A model generated the notes under the pieces. It did not search any database and was not told the DNA's origin. It was given only the letters and a program-made list of their open reading frames with translations. DNA of 15,256 bases, taken from contig JBOGGU010000108.1 of the NCBI GenBank assembly GCA_050744085.1, positions 1-15,256 on the forward strand, given 5' to 3'. This document shows positions 1-7,534 of the stretch, piece by piece. Made by a program: the position numbers and the translations under genes. Each line of letters begins with the position of its first letter. The stretch's first letter is position 1. Origin of the DNA: JAVKSL01 sp050744085. Lineage in GTDB: Bacteria; Actinomycetota; Acidimicrobiia; Acidimicrobiales; JAJPHD01.

Positions 1-2
1 GG

Positions 3-50
3 TCGGCGGGCGGGGCGGCGGGCGGGGCGGCGGGCGGGGCGGCGGGCGGC
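3..50. repeat. 12-bp in-frame tandem repeat, 4 copies
   Basis: Four consecutive 12-bp units (3-14, 15-26, 27-38, 39-50) close to GCGGCGGGCGGG encode Ala/Gly-rich AAGG-type tetrapeptides just before the GWRV motif of the acyl-CoA dehydrogenase. The array may extend left of the window. The period is a multiple of three, so the frame is kept. Confidence 0.85.
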
Positions 51-842
51 GGGTGGCGGGTGCGGGGGACCGCCCCTTTCGTCACCTCCTGGGGGCTGGC
101 CGACGTGTTCCTGGTGGCAGCGGTCACCGATCAGGAGCAACCCGAGATCGTGTGGTTCCTCGTCAGCGGGCAGCCCACTGTCGCCGTTCGCCCGTCGCCC
201 CCCCTTGCCCTGGCCGTCCTGCAAGCAACTTCCACGGTGACGCTCCACCTGGAGGACCTCGTGGTCCCCGACGCCGATGTCGTGAGGGTGGAGCCACTCG
301 ACGCGTGGCGGGCCAGGGACCGGCCGGCCACGGCCCGGCCGCCGGCCGCCGCCCTCGGGGTGGCCGAGCGCTGCTGCCGGCTCCTGTCAGGTGTGGCCGC
401 CGAACGGGGCGGCGCTGTGGAGGGCGCTGCCGTCGCCCTTGCCGGCGAGCTTGTCCGGTGCCGCACCCACGCTTACGCCCTCGCCGACGCCCGGCCCGGC
501 GCACAGGGTGACCTCCCCGTGGACACGGCGCCACCGGACGAGACTGGTGAGCCCGCAGACGGCGGGGCCCGCGGCGCTGACCCCGCAGACGGCGGGGCCC
601 GCGGCGCTGAGCCCGCAGACGGCGGGGCCCTGGCCGACCACCTCGCCTCCATGGTCGAAGCCCGGGCCTGGTGCCTGGACCTGGCCCAGCGCTCGTCGCT
701 TGCCCTGGTGGCGGCCGTCGGGGGCCGAGCCATGACGCGCTCCCATCCCGCGCAGCGCCTTGCCAGGGAGGCCGCCTTCTACGCGGTCCAGGCGCAGACC
801 GGCGCGATCCGTGCGGCCACGCTCCGGCGCCTGGCCCGTTAG
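3..842 (+). CDS. Acyl-CoA dehydrogenase-family protein, C-terminal part (5' end outside window)
   Basis: The frame is open from the window edge to the TAG at 840-842, giving 279 residues without the start. After a Gly/Ala-rich repeat it reads GWRVRGTAPFVTSWG, then LADVFLVAAVTD and TVTLHLEDLVVPDADVV. This is the usual middle beta-domain of acyl-CoA dehydrogenases, which packs on the FAD and acyl chain. The C-terminal part (MVEARAWCLDLAQRSS and SHPAQRLAREAAFYAVQAQ) matches the helical C-terminal domain with its typical HPAQRLxREAAFY stretch. Family members oxidise acyl-CoA with FAD and pass electrons to ETF; the substrate cannot be read from this fragment. Two in-frame repeats interrupt it: a 12-bp repeat before the GWRV motif and a 30-bp repeat between the beta domain and the C-terminal helices. 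These are unusual for the family and could mark a diverged paralogue. A GTG at 60 is only an internal codon, because the conserved motif begins upstream of it. Confidence 0.8.
   Translation, partial: SAGGAAGGAAGGAAGGGWRVRGTAPFVTSWGLADVFLVAAVTDQEQPEIVWFLVSGQPTVAVRPSPPLALAVLQATSTVTLHLEDLVVPDADVVRVEPLDAWRARDRPATARPPAAALGVAERCCRLLSGVAAERGGAVEGAAVALAGELVRCRTHAYALADARPGAQGDLPVDTAPPDETGEPADGGARGADPADGGARGAEPADGGALADHLASMVEARAWCLDLAQRSSLALVAAVGGRAMTRSHPAQRLAREAAFYAVQAQTGAIRAATLRRLAR
551..630. repeat. 30-bp in-frame tandem repeat, 2.7 copies
   Basis: Units begin at 551, 581 and 611. They are identical except for one base, and the last is cut at 20 bp. Each encodes a decapeptide close to PADGGARGAE inside the acyl-CoA dehydrogenase gene, between the beta domain and the C-terminal helices. 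The near identity implies recent duplication. Confidence 0.9.
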
Positions 843-854
843 CCCTGGCCTACA

Positions 855-905
855 AGATCTGGTCGTGTTTGTGTACCTCCAGCGACCACAAACACGACCA
901 GATCT
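855..905. terminator. Perfect inverted repeat between convergent genes (probable bidirectional terminator)
   Basis: Arms 855-873 and 887-905 are perfectly complementary (19 bp) around a 13-nt loop. The left arm begins AGATCTGGTCGTG. It lies 13 nt after the acyl-CoA dehydrogenase stop and 46 nt beyond the trpA stop, so it could end transcription from both sides. There is no T-tract and the stem is less GC-rich than its surroundings, so it is not a textbook intrinsic terminator. Confidence 0.65.
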
Positions 906-951
906 GCTGCCGACCCCGGATCGGGCCACCAAGGGCCACCAATAGGGCTGC

Positions 952-1878
952 TCAGGCGTCGAGCGCGGCCCGAAGCTCGGCGACGAAGCGCCCAGCAGCC
1001 TCCGGGCCACCCCCCTCCAGGAGCCTGCGAACCACGGCCGACCCGACCACCACCCCGTCAGCTTGCTCGCATACCTGCACCGCTTGGGCCGGCGTCGATA
1101 CCCCGACACCGATCAGCACCGGCTTGTCGGTCACCGCCTTCAGGCGCCCCGCCATGACACCAGCCGAACGGGCCAGCTCGGAGCGCTCGCCCGTCACCCC
1201 CATGAGGCCGACGCCGTAGACGAAACCCCGGGTCGCCGCGCAGATCTCGGCGAGGCGCGGGCCGGGTGTGGTCGGAGCGGCGAGCAGCACCGTCTCCACC
1301 CCGGCTCCCTGGGCAACCTCCATCCACGGCCCGGCCTCCTCGAAGGGCAGGTCAGGAAGGATCGCCCCAACTACACCGGCCTCTGCCAACCAAGCAGCGA
1401 AGCGCTCGTACCCGGCCCTCGCCACCACGTTCACGTAGGTCATCACCACCAGCGGCGCCCCGGTGTCGAGGCGGCCCATCGCCCTCACGATGCCAGCCGG
1501 CGTGGCTCCCTGGCGAAGTGCATGCGTGGACGCCTCCTGGATCACCGGGCCGTCCATTATCGGATCGGAGAACGGGATGCCCACCTCGACGGCATCGGCA
1601 CCTGCCACCACGATCGCGGCCACCACCTCGGCCCAGTCGGCACCGAGGCCGCCCGTCACGTACGGAACCAGCAGCTTGCGCCCCGCTTCCCGAGCCGAGC
1701 GCAGCGCCGACTCCAGGGCGCCCCACTGCGAGGGGGCGCCCGGCGGCGAGGGGGCGCCCCACTGCGAGGGGGCGCCCGGCGACGAGGGGGCGCCCGGCGG
1801 CGAGGGGGCGCCCGGCGGCGAGGGGGCGCCCGACTGCGAGGTGGCGCCCGACTGCGAGGTGGCGGTCGAGTCGCTCAA
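952..1878 (-). CDS. trpA: Tryptophan synthase alpha chain
   Basis: TrpA cleaves indole-3-glycerol phosphate to indole and glyceraldehyde 3-phosphate and channels indole to TrpB in an alpha2beta2 complex. Of the 308 residues, about 54-308 are a complete TIM-barrel TrpA. KLLVPYVTGG opens strand 1, and VEVGIPFSDPIMDGP holds the two catalytic acids, Glu98 and Asp109, spaced as Glu49/Asp60 in Salmonella TrpA. Later glycine-rich stretches (GVGLMGVTG, IGVGVST, VVGSAVV) form the phosphate site. Residues 6-53 are an unusual low-complexity extension of eight hexapeptides such as APSPPG, absent from normal TrpA of about 260 residues. The start is the TTG at 1878, whose TTGA overlaps the trpB stop. No ATG or GTG lies between it and the core, so translation is probably coupled to trpB. 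It is the last gene of trpCFBA. Confidence 0.95.
   Translation of the reverse strand: MSDSTATSQSGATSQSGAPSPPGAPSPPGAPSSPGAPSQWGAPSPPGAPSQWGALESALRSAREAGRKLLVPYVTGGLGADWAEVVAAIVVAGADAVEVGIPFSDPIMDGPVIQEASTHALRQGATPAGIVRAMGRLDTGAPLVVMTYVNVVARAGYERFAAWLAEAGVVGAILPDLPFEEAGPWMEVAQGAGVETVLLAAPTTPGPRLAEICAATRGFVYGVGLMGVTGERSELARSAGVMAGRLKAVTDKPVLIGVGVSTPAQAVQVCEQADGVVVGSAVVRRLLEGGGPEAAGRFVAELRAALDA
1716..1859. repeat. 18-bp in-frame tandem repeat, 8 copies, in the trpA 5' end
   Basis: Eight consecutive 18-bp units (first 1716-1733, last 1842-1859) each contain GGCGCCC followed by CACTGCGAGG or GGCGGCGAGG variants. Read on the minus strand they encode the hexapeptides ATSQSG, APSPPG, APSSPG and APSQWG at the TrpA N-terminus. 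Variant units alternate, which suggests repeated duplication or slippage. Confidence 0.95.
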
Positions 1879-3143
1879 GGCCGAAGTCGCTGCGAGGCCC
1901 CGCCCAACCGCTCCATCACCTGAGCAGCGTCCTTGTCACCCCTACCCGAGAGGGTGACCAGGACTGTCGACCCTCGCGGAAGCTCCGGGGTCCCGGCGGC
2001 CCGGGCAACCCAGGCGATGGCGTGGGCCGGCTCGAGGGCTGGGATGATCCCCTCGGTCTGCGACAGCAGGCACAGGGCGTCGAGCACCTCGGCATCGGCC
2101 GCTTGGAAATACCTGGCCCGGCCGACGGTGGCCAGGTGAGCGTGCTCCGGGCCGATACCAGGGTAGTCCAGGCCGGCAGAGATCGAGTGGGCTTCCAACA
2201 CCTGGCCGTGCTCGTCCTGGAGGATCCGGGAGCGCATCCCGTGAACCACGCCCGGCACCCCCCTCCCGATCGCCGATCCGCCGGATGCCTCCACCCCGAC
2301 CAGCGCCGAAGCGGTGTCGGCGAATCCGGCGAAGGTCCCCGCTGCGTTCGAGCCTCCCCCCACGCAGGCGACCACGTAGTCGGGGTCACCCCCGTCCAGC
2401 AGGCGCCGGCACTGGTCACGGGCCTCGTCGCCCACGACCCGCTGCAGCTCGCGCACCATCCACGGATAGGGGTGCGGGCCCATCACCGAGCCCAGGCAGT
2501 AATGCGTCGTCTCGACGGTCGCCACCCACTCGCGCATCGCCTCGTTGATGGCGTCCTTGAGGGTGGCGCTGCCCGAGGTGACCGGTCGCACCTCGGCGCC
2601 GAGGAGGCGCATCCTGAACACGTTGAGGGCCTGGCGCTCCACGTCGGTCGCCCCCATATAGACCACGCACTCCAGGCCGAACAGGGCAGCCGCGGTCGCA
2701 GCCGCCACGCCGTGCTGGCCGGCCCCGGTCTCGGCGAGGATGCGCCCCTTGCCCATGGTTTGGGTCAGCAGGGTCTGGCCCACGACGTTGTTGATCTTGT
2801 GCGAGCCGGTGTGGGTCAGGTCCTCCCGCTTGAGCAGGACCCGCACCCCGAGACGCTCGGACAGCCGGCGGCACTCGGTGACCGGCGTGGGCCGTCCGGC
2901 GTAGTCGGCGAGGATGGCGTGGTATCTCCCAAGGAATTCAGGGTCTGCCCAAGCCGACCTGAACGCCCTCTCCAGCTCCTCGCAGGCAGGTACGAGGGAC
3001 TCGGGGACGAAGCGGCCTCCCCATTCCCCGAAGCGACCCCGCGCGCTGGGCGGGCCCATCGCCTCCGCAGGCCCCATCGCCTCCGCCGGCCTGCCCGCCT
3101 CCGCAGGCGCCCCCGCGCGCCCCACCGGCGCGGCCGAGCTCAA
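1875..3143 (-). CDS. trpB: Tryptophan synthase beta chain
   Basis: TrpB is the PLP enzyme that condenses indole with L-serine to tryptophan. From the TTG at 3143 the protein has 422 residues. The conserved N-terminus GRFGEWGGRFVPE starts near residue 36. THTGSHKINN holds the Schiff-base lysine (about K116), then come LAETGAGQHGVA, the phosphate-binding CVGGGSNAAG loop, and LSGRGDKD near the C-terminus. Three starts are possible. The TTG at 3143 overlaps the trpF stop as TTGA, exactly like the trpB/trpA junction. A GTG at 3185 would overlap trpF by 46 nt. ATGs at 3077 and 3059 lie inside a repeat, with GGAGG only 2 nt upstream. I prefer 3143 on overlap geometry. The extra N-terminal stretch (AGAPAEAGRPAEAMGPAEAM) is a repeat product outside the conserved fold. 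Confidence 0.95.
   Translation of the reverse strand: MSSAAPVGRAGAPAEAGRPAEAMGPAEAMGPPSARGRFGEWGGRFVPESLVPACEELERAFRSAWADPEFLGRYHAILADYAGRPTPVTECRRLSERLGVRVLLKREDLTHTGSHKINNVVGQTLLTQTMGKGRILAETGAGQHGVAAATAAALFGLECVVYMGATDVERQALNVFRMRLLGAEVRPVTSGSATLKDAINEAMREWVATVETTHYCLGSVMGPHPYPWMVRELQRVVGDEARDQCRRLLDGGDPDYVVACVGGGSNAAGTFAGFADTASALVGVEASGGSAIGRGVPGVVHGMRSRILQDEHGQVLEAHSISAGLDYPGIGPEHAHLATVGRARYFQAADAEVLDALCLLSQTEGIIPALEPAHAIAWVARAAGTPELPRGSTVLVTLSGRGDKDAAQVMERLGGASQRLRP
3055..3108. repeat. 18-bp in-frame tandem repeat, 3 copies, in the trpB 5' end
   Basis: Units 3055-3072 and 3073-3090 differ by one base (CCCATCGCCTCCGCAGGC and its CCGG variant). Unit 3091-3108 is more diverged. On the minus strand they encode PAEAMG-type hexapeptides just before the conserved TrpB N-terminus. 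Confidence 0.85.
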
Positions 3144-3793
3144 GTGTCCTGCCAGTCGAAAGGCGCCTCGTCGGGGCTCTCCCACTCGGGAGTGGCCGCA
3201 GCCTTTGCGGTGACGATGAACGACCTCAGCTTCCCCGGGTCCTTGACGCCCGGGAGGGACTCGACGCCGCTGGACACGTCCACGCCCCAGGGGTGGACGA
3301 GCGCGATGGCCTTGGCCACGTTGTCGGGGTCCAGGCCACCTGCCAGCAGCAGCCGCGTGCCATCTGCCACCCCTTCGGCAAGGCGCCAGTCGAAGACCTC
3401 TCCCGACCCAGGAGAGGGTGCGTCCAACAGGACCAGGTCCGCACCGTAGGCTGCGGCATTCGCGATGGCCCGGTCCCCTGCGGCAAACGCCATGATGGTC
3501 AGAGGGACCCGTTCGGCCACCCAGCGCGCATCGGCGACGGTCTCCCTGCCGTGGAGCTGGGCCGCCTTGAGCCCTATCGTGTGGACCAGCTCGACCACCC
3601 GTTCCTTGGACTCGTTGCGAAATACGCCGACCGTGATCACCTCAGACGGCAAGTGCCGAGCTATGTCCCCTGCGACTGTCGGGGTCACCTGGCGCGGCGA
3701 CGGTGCGAGCACGAACCCGAGGGCGTCGGCCCCCAGGGCCACGGCCAGCAGGCCATCCTCCTCGGACGTGATCCCGCACACCTTCACGAACAC
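3140..3793 (-). CDS. trpF: Phosphoribosylanthranilate isomerase
   Basis: TrpF carries out the Amadori isomerisation of N-(5-phosphoribosyl)anthranilate to CdRP in tryptophan synthesis. The 217-residue single-domain TIM barrel begins MFVKVCGIT with the catalytic general-base cysteine at position 6. It continues ALGFVLAPSPRQVTP, VGVFRNES and QLHGRE, and LVLLDAPSPGSG carries the catalytic aspartate (D124). LLAGGLDPDNV and VDVSSGVES form the C-terminal phosphate-binding site. The start is GTG at 3793, only 3 nt after the trpC stop, with no clear Shine-Dalgarno, so it is probably coupled to trpC. The TGA stop overlaps the preferred TTG start of trpB. The C-terminal tail (ATPEWESPDEAPFDWQDT) extends slightly past the barrel. 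Confidence 0.96.
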   Translation of the reverse strand: MFVKVCGITSEEDGLLAVALGADALGFVLAPSPRQVTPTVAGDIARHLPSEVITVGVFRNESKERVVELVHTIGLKAAQLHGRETVADARWVAERVPLTIMAFAAGDRAIANAAAYGADLVLLDAPSPGSGEVFDWRLAEGVADGTRLLLAGGLDPDNVAKAIALVHPWGVDVSSGVESLPGVKDPGKLRSFIVTAKAAATPEWESPDEAPFDWQDT

Positions 3794-3796
3794 GGC

Positions 3797-4579
3797 TCAG
3801 ACCACCGAGCCGCACAGGGCTGCCACCGCGGCAGCACGATCGGCGGATCTGATCAGGGCCTCGCCCACCAGGGCCGCGTCGTAGCCCAGCCCGGCCAGGC
3901 GGCGAGCGTCGTCGGGCGAGGCGATGCCGGACTCGGCGACGGCCACCACGCCGGCGGGGATGAGGGGCCTCAGCCTGGCGGCACGCCTGGGGTCCACCTC
4001 GAATGTGTGAAGGTCGCGCTGGTTGACCCCCACCATCGAGGCCCCCGCTGTGAGCGCCCGGTCCAGCTCGGCCTCGTCGTGGACCTCCACCAGCGCGCCG
4101 AGGCACAGCCGTCCGGCGAGGCCGACGAGCTCGCCCAGCTCGGCATCGGTGAGCGCCGCCACGATGAGCAGCACAGCATCGGCCCCCATGAGCCGCGAGT
4201 CGCACACGTCCGCGGCGCCGACAGTGAAGTCCTTGCGCAAGACGGGCAGCCCCGAGGCATCGCGCGCCGCCACCAGGTCGGCTGGCGACCCGCCGAAGTG
4301 GTCCCGGTCGGTGAGCACCGAAAGGCACACCGCTCCGCCGGCACGGTACTCCCTGGCCAGGGCCGCCGGATCCAAACCCTCGTCAAGAGGGCCCTTGGAG
4401 GGAGAGCTGCGCTTCACCTCGGCGATGATCGACAGGCCAGCTTCACCTGCCAGGGCTGCCCCGAAGTCTCGAGGCGCCGGCATGGACAGAGCGGCGGTGA
4501 GCAGGGCCTCCAGCGGCCGCCGCTCGGCTGCCGCTGCAATGCGGTGCGCGGCGATGATCCGGTCGAGGTAGGTGGTCAT
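3797..4579 (-). CDS. trpC: Indole-3-glycerol phosphate synthase
   Basis: TrpC closes the ring of CdRP to indole-3-glycerol phosphate with loss of CO2 and water. The 260 residues match the usual length. Catalytic motifs are in order: SIIAEVKRSSPSKG (E54, K56), VLRKDFTV (K116, general acid), LVEVHDE (E165), VGVNQRDL (N186, where most homologues have NNRDL) and VAESGI (E216-S217). The start is ATG at 4579. There is no Shine-Dalgarno, but a TAGGCT hexamer sits 9 nt before it, as at hemQ, which fits a leaderless transcript. It is the first gene of trpC-F-B-A in this window. trpE, trpG and trpD are not present here and must lie elsewhere. Confidence 0.96.
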   Translation of the reverse strand: MTTYLDRIIAAHRIAAAAERRPLEALLTAALSMPAPRDFGAALAGEAGLSIIAEVKRSSPSKGPLDEGLDPAALAREYRAGGAVCLSVLTDRDHFGGSPADLVAARDASGLPVLRKDFTVGAADVCDSRLMGADAVLLIVAALTDAELGELVGLAGRLCLGALVEVHDEAELDRALTAGASMVGVNQRDLHTFEVDPRRAARLRPLIPAGVVAVAESGIASPDDARRLAGLGYDAALVGEALIRSADRAAAVAALCGSVV

Positions 4580-4588
4580 CGCCGTACC

Positions 4589-4594
4589 AGCCTA
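4589..4594 (-). promoter_or_regulatory. Possible -10 element of a leaderless trp operon promoter
   Basis: TAGGCT on the minus strand ends 9 nt before the trpC ATG. The same hexamer at the same distance precedes hemQ. Neither has a clear -35 box or Shine-Dalgarno. The placement is right for transcription starting at or next to the ATG. This is inference from spacing only. Confidence 0.4.
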
Positions 4595-4716
4595 CTTGCA
4601 CGCTCGTGGCCGTGGGTGGACATGACACCACCCCCGCCGTCCGGCGTGCGAGACTCTGCGGGTCCGAACGCCTCTGACCGACGGGAGCGCCTGTTGCGTT
4701 TTGCGAGCAGCTTTCG

Positions 4717-6687
4717 ATGGCCAAAGAGCCGGTGAGCCCACACTTGGATACGACGGATCGAGCCGGCATACGTCGCTGGCTGGCGGGCAGCCTCTCGGGC
4801 CTGGCGTGCTTCCTGGTCGTCGCGGTGCTGGTGGCCACCCAGACGCTGTTGGCGGCACCTGGAGCCGGCGCCACGACCAGCTTCTCGATCAACCGCCTGT
4901 CGGGAACCAACCGCTTCGCCACCGCCGCGGCCATCGCCAGGGCCACCTACCCGTCGGGTGCCGGCACCGTCCTGCTGGCAACTGGCACCACCTTCCCAGA
5001 CGCGCTCTCGGGGAACTTCCTGGCTGGCAACCTCGGGGCGCCGATACTGCTCACCACGCCAGGCGGCCCGACCCCAGCGCCCACGCTCCAGGCGCTCGCA
5101 GCCATGCACACCAAAGAAGTCCTCATCCTGGGCGGCACAGCCGCTGTGAACGCCGCCCAGGCGAGCGCCCTCGGGCACCTGGGCTACCAGGTGAAGCGGG
5201 TCGCCGGCGCGAATCGGTACGAGACGATGAGGATGGTGGCCGAGTACCCCGGCACCAAGGTCGGCGCGGACGCCAGCGGCGTACCCACCGCCATCGTGGC
5301 GAGCGCCACCAACTTCCCCGACGCCCTGTCGGCAGGGCCGCTGTCCTTCGCGGCCAAGCTGCCGGTGATCCTCACCGACGGCGCCTCAAACAAGCTCTCG
5401 CCGGTGGCTGCGCAGACCCTCAAGGCACTGCACATCGGCCACGTCCTCAGCCTGGGAGGCTCGGCCGCGATCAACCCGGCCGTCAACTCCCAGATCGGCC
5501 AGATGGGGATCGTCGTGACCCACCTCGCCGGCCCCAACCGCTCCGCCACCTCCCTCGCCGTCGCCCGCCAGGAGGTCACCAAATGGGGCTTCTCGACCAA
5601 GACGTTCACCCTGGCCAGAGGCGACGATTTTGCCGACGCCCTGGCAGCGGGCCCGGCAGCCGGCGCCCAGGGCGAGCCCCTGCTCATAACCTCCAGCCCG
5701 AGCGACCCTGGCTCGGTCGGCACCTATGCCACGGACTACGCGACGACGCTGACCAGCGGTGACGCGTTCGGCGGGTCGGGGGCACTGACCGGCGGCCTGC
5801 TCAGCGGGCTTGTGCAGACCGTGCTGGACGCCCTCGCTCCGCCGACGCCGCCCCCCAGCTCCTGTACGTCCGCCCAGCCTGGCGCCGCGAGCGGGAGCGG
5901 GAGCGGCACCACCGGTAGCGGCAGCGCCGGGAGCGGCAGCACCGGCGCCCCCGCAATACTACCGGTGACCACCACCCCCTGCATCGACTACCCGCCCCCG
6001 CCGCACCCGGCCGGCTCGCCCTTCCCCAACGGTGGCCTGGGCTTCGACATCTCCTGGCCCCAGTGCCCCAACATGGTCCTACCGAACGGCCCCAGCTCCT
6101 TCGACATCATCGGGGTCAACGACGGTCACGCTTACTCGATCAACCCGTGCCTCCAGGCCCAGGCAGCTTGGGCCGGCTCCTCTCTCAGCCTGGTGATGAA
6201 CCTCAACATCCCGATCCCGAGCTGGGACAACAACATGGCCAACCACCTCCAGCAGGGCCCAGACGCGGCATGCGCCGCCATCCCCAAGAACATCGGCTGC
6301 CAGTACTACGACTACGGCTACAACGCCGCGATCTCCTCGATGGCCGACGCGGCCCTGTACAGCATCACCTCGAAGGTCTGGTGGCTGGACATCGAAGCCC
6401 CCCACTCGCAGCTGTGGTCCGACAGCACGATCTACAACGGCCAGGTGATCCAAGGTGCGATCGACGCCCTCCACAACGCCGGCCACGTCGCCGCCGTGTA
6501 CTCGACCTCCTACCAGTGGGGCCAGATCACCGGGAGCTACGCCCCCGGCGTGCCGACGTGGGTGGCGACCGGGACCGACCCCTCCAACCTCGCCGACTGG
6601 TGCGGCTCCTCGCATGCCTTCGGCGGCGGGACGACCTGGATGGTGCAGTTCGGCAGGGGCAGCTTCGACGGCGACTACTCCTGCTGA
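4717..6687 (+). CDS. Secreted cell-wall-binding-repeat protein with C-terminal GH25-like domain
   Basis: The protein has 656 residues. Residues 23-47 (LAGSLSGLACFLVVAVLVATQ) form a hydrophobic signal or anchor, followed by APGAGA, a likely cleavage region. About 56-370 contains three cell-wall-binding repeats (CWB2 type): INRLSGTNRFATAAAIA with TTFPDALSG and VLILGGTAAVN, VKRVAGANRYETM with TNFPDALSA and VLSLGGSAAIN, and a weaker third, VTHLAGPNRSATSLAVA with DDFADALAA. A Gly/Ser linker (about 390-410) leads to a domain from residue 439: GGLGFDISWPQC, FDIIGVNDGHAY, VWWLDIEAP, AAVYSTSYQWGQIT, WMVQFG and a terminal FDGDYSC. This resembles the TIM-barrel fold of GH25 muramidases, whose acidic residues would be D444 and the D558-x-E560 pair. 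It probably acts at the outer envelope; whether it cleaves peptidoglycan cannot be told. No good Shine-Dalgarno precedes the ATG. Confidence 0.85.
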   Translation: MAKEPVSPHLDTTDRAGIRRWLAGSLSGLACFLVVAVLVATQTLLAAPGAGATTSFSINRLSGTNRFATAAAIARATYPSGAGTVLLATGTTFPDALSGNFLAGNLGAPILLTTPGGPTPAPTLQALAAMHTKEVLILGGTAAVNAAQASALGHLGYQVKRVAGANRYETMRMVAEYPGTKVGADASGVPTAIVASATNFPDALSAGPLSFAAKLPVILTDGASNKLSPVAAQTLKALHIGHVLSLGGSAAINPAVNSQIGQMGIVVTHLAGPNRSATSLAVARQEVTKWGFSTKTFTLARGDDFADALAAGPAAGAQGEPLLITSSPSDPGSVGTYATDYATTLTSGDAFGGSGALTGGLLSGLVQTVLDALAPPTPPPSSCTSAQPGAASGSGSGTTGSGSAGSGSTGAPAILPVTTTPCIDYPPPPHPAGSPFPNGGLGFDISWPQCPNMVLPNGPSSFDIIGVNDGHAYSINPCLQAQAAWAGSSLSLVMNLNIPIPSWDNNMANHLQQGPDAACAAIPKNIGCQYYDYGYNAAISSMADAALYSITSKVWWLDIEAPHSQLWSDSTIYNGQVIQGAIDALHNAGHVAAVYSTSYQWGQITGSYAPGVPTWVATGTDPSNLADWCGSSHAFGGGTTWMVQFGRGSFDGDYSC

Positions 6688-6715
6688 GCAGGCGGCCACG
6701 AACGTGGCCGCCTGT
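6688..6715. terminator. GC-rich hairpin between convergent genes
   Basis: GGCGGCCAC (6691-6699) pairs with GTGGCCGCC (6704-6712) around GAAC, and the stem extends outward by two more pairs. It directly follows the stop of the cell-wall-binding protein gene and lies 10 nt past the larE stop, so it can serve both. There is no T-tract. Confidence 0.65.
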
Positions 6716-6724
6716 AGGCCGCCC

Positions 6725-7534
6725 TCAGCGGCCCCCGGACAGGGCCTGGTTGAGGTTCCCCGAGCGCAGGCCCTCCAGGTCGAGGGTCACGTAGTCGTAG
6801 CCAGCGGCCTTCACCGCGGCGACCACGGCCGAGCGCTCGCGGACCGCCCGTGCCAGGTCCGCCACCGCCACCTCGACCCGGGCCACCCTGCCGTAGTGGC
6901 GCACCCTCAGCTCGGCGAAGCCCAGGGCCCGCAGCCCCGCCTCGGCCCGAGCCACCGCATCGAGCACCCCGACGGTCACCGGAGTCCCGTACGGGACCCG
7001 CGAGGCCAGGCACGCAGCGGCGGGCTTGTCCCAGGTCCGCAGACCGGCAGCCTTCGAGGCGGCACGGACGTCGGCCTTGGTGAAACCCGCAGACACGAGG
7101 GGGAACACGGCGCCGGCCGACGCAGCGGCAGCCTGGCCGGGCCGATATTCCCCCAGGTCGTCCACGTTCACCCCGAGAACGACCGTCGCACCCTGCGACG
7201 AGGCGAGCGGCGCCAGCGCGGACATCAGCGAGGCCTTGCAGTGATAGCAGCGCTGCCCGTCGTTGGCAACGTACGCCGGATCCTCCATCTCGTCCGTCTG
7301 CACCGGGGCCCATCGCAGCCCCCACTCGGCAGCCAGCGCAGCGCAGTCGGCCAGCTCCGATGCCGCCAAGCTGGGCGACACTGCGGTCACGCAGAGCACC
7401 CGCTCGAAGCCGAGCTCGCTGTGCGCCACCCAGGCCAGGTACGCCGAGTCGGCCCCCCCCGAGAAGGCCACCACCACAGGCCCCAGCCCCAAGAGCTCGG
7501 CCCGCAGCGCTGCGTCCCGCTCGGACAGGCTCAA
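6725..7534 (-). CDS. larE: LarE-type ATP-dependent sacrificial sulfur transferase
   Basis: LarE proteins are PP-loop enzymes. They adenylate a pyridine dicarboxylate and donate sulfur from a protein cysteine during synthesis of the nickel-pincer cofactor of lactate racemase-type enzymes. The 269 residues contain the PP-loop VAFSGGADSAYLA (S25-S30), the family signature RCYHCK (95-100) and KPAAACLASRVPYG, where C175 corresponds to the sacrificial cysteine of Lactobacillus LarE. The C-terminal half (RVRHYGRVARVEV) is the usual alpha/beta end. The start is TTG at 7534, overlapping the hemQ stop as TTGA. No larA, larB or larC is seen nearby, so the sulfur may go to another acceptor or the partners lie elsewhere. 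Annotation by family is firm; the physiological substrate is not. Confidence 0.85.
   Translation of the reverse strand: MSLSERDAALRAELLGLGPVVVAFSGGADSAYLAWVAHSELGFERVLCVTAVSPSLAASELADCAALAAEWGLRWAPVQTDEMEDPAYVANDGQRCYHCKASLMSALAPLASSQGATVVLGVNVDDLGEYRPGQAAAASAGAVFPLVSAGFTKADVRAASKAAGLRTWDKPAAACLASRVPYGTPVTVGVLDAVARAEAGLRALGFAELRVRHYGRVARVEVAVADLARAVRERSAVVAAVKAAGYDYVTLDLEGLRSGNLNQALSGGR

Noticed and set aside
1716..1859. Direct repeats as a possible CRISPR array
   Set aside because: Units are 18 bp and contiguous without spacers, and they keep the trpA frame.
1266..3449. 727-codon plus-strand open frame across trpA-trpB-trpF
   Set aside because: It is antisense to three well-supported trp genes; the composition (Pro/Arg-rich) is what GC-rich antisense frames give, and no family motif is seen.
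4580..4716. Possible trp leader peptide or attenuator between trpC and the divergent gene
   Set aside because: No Trp-codon-rich short frame and no alternative hairpins with a T-run could be seen in these 137 nt.
3293..4735. 480-codon plus-strand open frame over trpF-trpC
   Set aside because: Antisense shadow of trpF and trpC, without recognisable domains.
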